From an uncultured Bacilli bacterium (GTDB taxonomy: Bacteria > Bacillota_I > Bacilli_A > RF39 > UBA660), in assembly GCA_934167465.1 (NCBI GenBank), contig CAKPKR010000001.1:124001-188000 (forward strand): a stretch of 64,000 nt of DNA, read 5' to 3'. A program made the translations under genes and the position numbers. The notes below the pieces were generated by a model. It saw only the letters and a list, made by a program, of their open reading frames with translations, ran no database searches and had not been told where the DNA came from. Of the stretch, positions 59,861 through 64,000 are shown in pieces; positions within the stretch are counted from its first letter, which is position 1; each line of letters begins with the position of its first letter.

Positions 59861-60560
59861 AACCTTTAAGTCCTTTCTTCTTATCTCTTGATACTAAATT
59901 CATAGATGTTCCATTTTTAAAATATACAATACTATCTTTCCAAACTACATGATCTATATTTGTCAAATTTACTAAACAACTTCTATGACATAAATAAAAG
60001 TCACTACCCAACTCTTTAGATAATTCATTCAAACTTTTATTAGTAATAATATTGCGATTAACTGTATGAATAATACATTTTCTATCAACAGTATCTCTTT
60101 CAATATATAAAATATCTGATAAATATACAATATAAGTTGTACCACTCGTATCAAACTTTATAACTTTTTTCTGATTAACTAATTCTAAAGCTTTATTTAT
60201 TGCTCTTTCCAATGACTTATTACAATCATCAAACTTTGATACAAAATCTAATAGCATTATTTGTGCTTTCATAGCCTGATAACCTAACTCATTATGTGAA
60301 GTAACTAATATTATGATACTATCCCAATCATATCTTCTAACTTTTCTAGCAATATCAATACCTGAAATACTATTTTTAATTTCAATATCCAATATGTAAA
60401 TCTTTGGAGATTTTTTATTGATAAGTTTCTCAAAACCTTTGTTATAAGAATCAAACTCATAAATTTTATAATCTTCGTTATTCTTCATATAAATTTTATC
60501 AATAATTTTTACAACATTACTTCTGAATACTTTCTCATCATCACAAACCACAAACTCCAT
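59847..60560 (-). CDS. agrA: AgrA-type LytTR response regulator
   Basis: The 237-residue protein has a receiver domain (acidic pocket CDDEK at residues 6-10, phospho-acceptor Asp58 in YILDIEI, Thr/Ser in LVTSHNE near 88) and a C-terminal LytTR DNA-binding domain (YIVYLSDILYIERD, FYLCHRSCLVNL). AgrA-type proteins bind paired direct repeats upstream of target promoters such as agrBD. It precedes agrC in the operon, the reverse of the usual C-then-A order. Promoter at 60610-60638. Confidence 0.9.
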   Translation of the reverse strand: MEFVVCDDEKVFRSNVVKIIDKIYMKNNEDYKIYEFDSYNKGFEKLINKKSPKIYILDIEIKNSISGIDIARKVRRYDWDSIIILVTSHNELGYQAMKAQIMLLDFVSKFDDCNKSLERAINKALELVNQKKVIKFDTSGTTYIVYLSDILYIERDTVDRKCIIHTVNRNIITNKSLNELSKELGSDFYLCHRSCLVNLTNIDHVVWKDSIVYFKNGTSMNLVSRDKKKGLKGYVNC

Positions 60561-60609
60561 TGTTTCATCCCTCTACTCTTTAATATTTAAGTATTTACTA
60601 TCCGTTAAC

Positions 60610-60638
60610 ATAATAGCACATTCATCATTAAATTTCAA
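60610..60638 (-). promoter_or_regulatory. Promoter of agrA-agrC
   Basis: TTGAAA (60633-60638), 17 nt, TATTAT (60610-60615) on the minus strand, 49 nt before agrA. Confidence 0.65.
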
Positions 60639-60644
60639 TAAACC

Positions 60645-60676
60645 TAAAAAAATAATGTCCATACAAAGACATTATT
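60645..60676 (-). terminator. Terminator of the AbiEi-like gene
   Basis: Arms AATAATGTC (60651-60659) and GACATTATT (60668-60676), then seven T on the minus strand, overlapping the stop codon. Confidence 0.8.
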
Positions 60677-61218
60677 TAACTTAATACTTCTCTCTTAATT
60701 CTGTCTACAATTTTTGGATCTTTGAAATTAATAATATACTCGTTTAATTTGTTTTTATTTAATAATTTTGATATTCTCTTGTAATTATTGATAATTTCAT
60801 GATAAGATTCAAAATCCATATTTTTTTTATTTCTTACAACATCAATCAATAATCGTTCCAAATCATATATCAAAATATTAAATCCTTGATAAGTTATTTT
60901 GCTAATACCAGTATTATATAATTTATCAGTAGTGAAAATTTGTTTAATATATTCATCTTTTATTTTTCTATCTTTTTGTTTAGTAGCTATAACATATGGA
61001 ATTTTATTTTTACTAATAAGTCCATAACAATATGCAGCTGTCTCAAGAGTAAAAACTGCATTAGGATGCTTTACAGCAATAACCTCTAGATAGTTATAAT
61101 TTAATTTATCAGAATATATACCTTTTTTAACAACATACAACTTATTTTCATTAACCATTTTTTTTATCTGATAATCACTAAAACCTTTTTTAGTTAAATC
61201 AGTATACAAATATACCAT
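60676..61218 (-). CDS. AbiEi-like antitoxin-type regulator, orphan
   Basis: The 180-residue protein resembles AbiEi antitoxins of type IV systems: a winged-helix N-terminus (FSDYQIKKMVNENKLYVVKKGIYSD, about residues 12-37) and an AbiEi middle (AVFTLETAAYCYGL near 54, and LYNTGISKITYQGFNILIYDLERLLIDVVR near 97-125). AbiEi normally represses an operon with the AbiEii nucleotidyltransferase toxin. No toxin gene is adjacent: downstream is agrA, upstream the calcium ATPase. It may be a stand-alone regulator. ATG 61218 has GAAGGTGA upstream. Confidence 0.7.
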   Translation of the reverse strand: MVYLYTDLTKKGFSDYQIKKMVNENKLYVVKKGIYSDKLNYNYLEVIAVKHPNAVFTLETAAYCYGLISKNKIPYVIATKQKDRKIKDEYIKQIFTTDKLYNTGISKITYQGFNILIYDLERLLIDVVRNKKNMDFESYHEIINNYKRISKLLNKNKLNEYIINFKDPKIVDRIKREVLS

Positions 61219-61281
61219 ATTTTCACCTTCATAAATTATACTATACAATAAAGTTAAATTCAATACATTACCTACAAAAAA

Positions 61282-63852
61282 TTAAATTGACATTGAGATA
61301 TTTTTCTTTTTACATATATATTTTCTAACCCAATCAATAGGTATTATAGTAAAGGAAATAAAGATAATTAATAATAATTCAGAAATAGTGAGTCCGGCTG
61401 TTCTAAATAAATTTCCACCATAATAAATTAAAACTAATTGAACTACTATTATTAAAAACATTATAAATAAGAATACTTTATTCTTTAACAAATTAGCAAA
61501 AATATTAATTCTTGTAGTTCTAACATTGAAAGAATTAAATAAGCAAGTAAAAATAAATAACCCAAAAAAAGCAGTCATAAAATATATATCTTGAACATTA
61601 TCTCTAAATAATGATTTAAAAAATGGAACTTTTAAAAATAAAATACAAAGAATTGTTAAATAAGAACCCGCCATAAAAACCTCGGTTAACATATATTTAT
61701 TAACAATTGATTCATTTTTTTTCTTTGGTAATTCATTCATATATTCAATTAATGGTGGCTCAAATGAGAACGCTAATCCTGCTAAAGTATCCATAACCAT
61801 ATTTACCCATAACATTTGAATAACTGTTATTGGCGTCTCTACTCCTATAAATGGTCCAATTATTGATAAACATATTGCGCACATATTTACTGTTAATTGA
61901 AATACAATAAATTTTCGGATGCTTTTGAATATTGTTCTACCAAACAATATTGCCTTTGATATTGATAAAAAATTATCATCTAAAATAACGATATCAGCAG
62001 CTTCTTTAGCAACTTCAGTTCCGCTTCCCATAGCAAAACCAACATCTGCTTGTTTTAAAGCAGGAGCATCATTAACACCATCACCAGTCATACCGACTAC
62101 TAAATCTAATTCTCTTGCAATTCTAACAAGTTTACTTTTATCTTTGGGGAGAGCTCTAGCAACTATCTTTATTCTTGGAAAAATTTGTTTTAACTCTGCA
62201 TCTGATAATTTATTTAACTCTTCACTTGTAATTACAATTGAATCCTTGTCCAACATTCCTAATTCTTCGCCTATTGCTTCAGCTGTATTTTTATTATCTC
62301 CTGTAATCATTATTGTATTTATATGAGCGTTTTTAACTAATCTTATTCCTTCTATTGCTTCTTCCCTAATTTCATCTTTAATTGCAATTATACCGACTAA
62401 ACAATAATCGTTTTGGCTTAAATCATATGAATCATTTTGAGCAATTGCTATCAATCTATTTCCTTTTTTTGCTAACGCCTCAATTGTATTTGTTATTTCT
62501 TTTTTATTGTATAAATATTTTTTAGAACCCATTTTATTGTAATATCTAGTACACATTGGAATTATTTTTTCAGGAGCTCCTTTTATTAATTTGATTTTTT
62601 TATCCTTTTTAATTATTGTCTCCATATATTTGTTTTTACTATCAAATGGAATAGTTTCCAATATTTCATATTTTTTAATATTATTACCTATATATTTAAG
62701 TAATGCTCTATCTGTACTATTACCACCAACTATTTTTTCTTTACTGTATTCACTAGAATTATTATATAAAATAGAATCAATTACAATTGTTTTTAATTCA
62801 CCATCAATAGTGTTTAAATTACCATAGTAGTTTAAATTACCATCAATAAAATTTGTAACTTCTAATTTTCCTTTGGTTAAAGTACCTGTTTTATCTGTTA
62901 ATAAAACATTAATATTACCAGCTGTTTCAATTCCCATCAACTTTCTAACTAAAACATTATTTTTTAACATTTTTTTCATATTTGATGATAATACCAATGT
63001 TATCATCATTGGTAAACCTTCAGGAACTGCTACAACTATTATAGTAACTGATAAGGTTAAGGCGTATAAAATATGTCCAATTAGTAACGGAACATTTGTA
63101 ATTGTATTGATGATTGCATCAATATTAAAATTATTTTGAATTACTATTTCTGAAAATAAATATGCAAATGATACTAATATTGCACCTATATATCCGATTT
63201 TACTTATTTGAGCCGCTAACTCAGTTAGTCTTATTTTCAATGGACTATCAGGACTTTTAGTTTTTAATTCGGTTGCCACACTACCATACATAGTATTTTT
63301 TCCTACTTTTTTTACTAACATTTTTGCTCTTTTGGAATACACAACTGTTCCCATATATAATTCATCATTTTTATTTTTATTTTTTTCCTTTGATTCACCG
63401 GTTAGTAAAGATTCATCTACTGATATATTTCCATCTATTAATATTCCATCTGCTGGAATTTTATCACCTGTTTCTAAAACTACTATATCGTTTACTACTA
63501 CTTCTTCAATATTTATTTCTTTTATTTTATTGTTTCGAATTACTTTTGTTTTAATTTTTGAAGATTCTTCTTGCATTCTTTTAAAGGCTTGTTCACTTCC
63601 ATATTCAGATATTGTTGATATAAATGAAGCAATAAAGATTGCTATTACTATTCCAACAGTTTCATACCAGTCAAAATTTTTTATTAAAAATACTGTTTTA
63701 ATTCCTAATGCGATTAATAAAATTCTAATTATTGGATCGCTCAATGATTCTAATAGTAACTTCCAGAAACTATTATTTTTACTATCCATTAAAATATTTG
63801 AGCCATATTTTTCTCTATTTATTTTTACTTCTTCTTCTGTTAGTCCTGTCAT
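61282..63852 (-). CDS. Calcium-transporting P-type ATPase (PMCA/SERCA-like)
   Basis: The 856-residue pump has TGES (151-154), PEGLP (277-281) in membrane helix 4, the phosphorylated Asp320 in LLTDKTGTLT, KGAPE near 425, TGDNKNTA near 508 and TGDGVNDAPAL near 580, plus about ten membrane helices with the family C-terminal NLxxDxLP-like WVNMVMDTLAGLAF. These are P2-type ATPase features; Ca2+ export is the most likely role. A full-length single gene. Minus strand, no obvious operon partner. Confidence 0.9.
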   Translation of the reverse strand: MTGLTEEEVKINREKYGSNILMDSKNNSFWKLLLESLSDPIIRILLIALGIKTVFLIKNFDWYETVGIVIAIFIASFISTISEYGSEQAFKRMQEESSKIKTKVIRNNKIKEINIEEVVVNDIVVLETGDKIPADGILIDGNISVDESLLTGESKEKNKNKNDELYMGTVVYSKRAKMLVKKVGKNTMYGSVATELKTKSPDSPLKIRLTELAAQISKIGYIGAILVSFAYLFSEIVIQNNFNIDAIINTITNVPLLIGHILYALTLSVTIIVVAVPEGLPMMITLVLSSNMKKMLKNNVLVRKLMGIETAGNINVLLTDKTGTLTKGKLEVTNFIDGNLNYYGNLNTIDGELKTIVIDSILYNNSSEYSKEKIVGGNSTDRALLKYIGNNIKKYEILETIPFDSKNKYMETIIKKDKKIKLIKGAPEKIIPMCTRYYNKMGSKKYLYNKKEITNTIEALAKKGNRLIAIAQNDSYDLSQNDYCLVGIIAIKDEIREEAIEGIRLVKNAHINTIMITGDNKNTAEAIGEELGMLDKDSIVITSEELNKLSDAELKQIFPRIKIVARALPKDKSKLVRIARELDLVVGMTGDGVNDAPALKQADVGFAMGSGTEVAKEAADIVILDDNFLSISKAILFGRTIFKSIRKFIVFQLTVNMCAICLSIIGPFIGVETPITVIQMLWVNMVMDTLAGLAFSFEPPLIEYMNELPKKKNESIVNKYMLTEVFMAGSYLTILCILFLKVPFFKSLFRDNVQDIYFMTAFFGLFIFTCLFNSFNVRTTRINIFANLLKNKVFLFIMFLIIVVQLVLIYYGGNLFRTAGLTISELLLIIFISFTIIPIDWVRKYICKKKNISMSI

Positions 63853-63921
63853 ATATATTCCTCCTAATAAATTTTATTAGAAAGATCTTTTTTTATAATT
63901 AAAAGTAATCGACAAAAATTT

Positions 63922-63951
63922 TAAAAAAAAGAAAACTGTTTAAAGTTTTCT
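63922..63951 (-). terminator. Terminator of the gene at the right edge
   Basis: Arms AGAAAACT (63930-63937) and AGTTTTCT (63944-63951), then nine T on the minus strand. The stop (63950-63952) overlaps the arm. Confidence 0.75.
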
Positions 63952-64000
63952 AACAAGCATCATCGCAAAATATTTCAAATGTCTTATTTAAATAATCATA
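63950..64000 (-). CDS. Last 16 codons of an unidentified gene
   Basis: The minus-strand frame entering at the window edge reads YDYLNKTFEIFCDDAC and ends at TAG 63950-63952, right on a terminator. Too short to identify; only the terminator and frame support it. Confidence 0.4.
   Translation of the reverse strand, partial: YDYLNKTFEIFCDDAC

Noticed and set aside
1..64000. CRISPR arrays, insertion sequences and rRNA genes
   Set aside because: No regularly spaced repeats, transposase genes or rRNA sequence were seen.

Overview
The window is very AT-rich chromosomal DNA from a low-GC, wall-bearing bacterium of the Firmicutes/Bacilli type. Supporting signs are GGAGG-type ribosome binding sites, LytTR and HPK10 regulators, long-form HPF, a SEC-C-tailed SecA, an agr-like quorum-sensing locus, an OatA-like acyltransferase and CHAP/GH25 wall hydrolases. 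TGA is a normal stop here, so this is not a UGA=Trp mollicute, although gene style and base composition resemble gut Bacilli that lie near the Mollicutes. A YutH-like protein and a signal-peptide-less collagen-like/beta-helix locus hint at spore formation. The species is not identified.

Layout. 1-4.5 kb: partial DUF1016 nuclease, an S-adenosylhomocysteine/methylthioadenosine deaminase-type amidohydrolase, a GH25 lysozyme split by a -1 frameshift, and a decayed SWIM/SNF2-associated gene. 4.8-33.6 kb: one 29-kb surface-polysaccharide cluster, all on the minus strand. It has a Wzx flippase, a Wzy/ligase-type protein, an ABC exporter (Wzm/Wzt), about ten glycosyltransferases, Gtr-type glucosylation genes, DUF2142 and DUF2304 membrane proteins, aminotransferase/WbqC sugar-modifying genes, and a terminal module of LicD, HAD phosphatase, Asp/Glu racemase, cytidylyltransferase and TupA-like ATP-grasp. 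Hairpin terminators followed directly by promoters cut the cluster into about six transcription modules. 33.9-36.6 kb: a CapA-like protein, a small hypothetical protein and an orphan MvaI/BcnI-type nuclease.

36.6-38.0 kb: twelve tRNA genes in two minus-strand operons, each with its own promoter and terminator. 38.0-42.1 kb: housekeeping and hypothetical genes (S1 protein, NifU-like scaffold, YutH-like protein, TrpRS with a 4Fe-4S-type cysteine motif, PH-like protein). 42.3-45.6 kb: membrane acyltransferase with two SGNH-like domains and a CHAP hydrolase. 46.0-50.0 kb: four proteins without signal peptides, including a beta-helix protein and a collagen-like protein that interleaves Gly-X-Y blocks with a repeated small domain. 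50.1-53.9 kb: eroded mobile DNA (integrase fragment, broken RhuM and YjcQ genes, SEC-C remnant, 16-bp direct repeat, a probable 94-nt small RNA) plus a TetR-methyltransferase operon with paired operators.

54.0-57.4 kb: secA, hpf and a cold-shock gene. 57.7-60.6 kb: an agr-type quorum-sensing locus in an unusual convergent layout: agrB-agrD on plus, agrA-agrC on minus, meeting at one shared bidirectional terminator. 60.7-64 kb: an orphan AbiEi-like protein, a Ca2+-type P-type ATPase and the last codons of a further gene. A recurring feature is that stop codons lie inside or touch the terminator hairpins.
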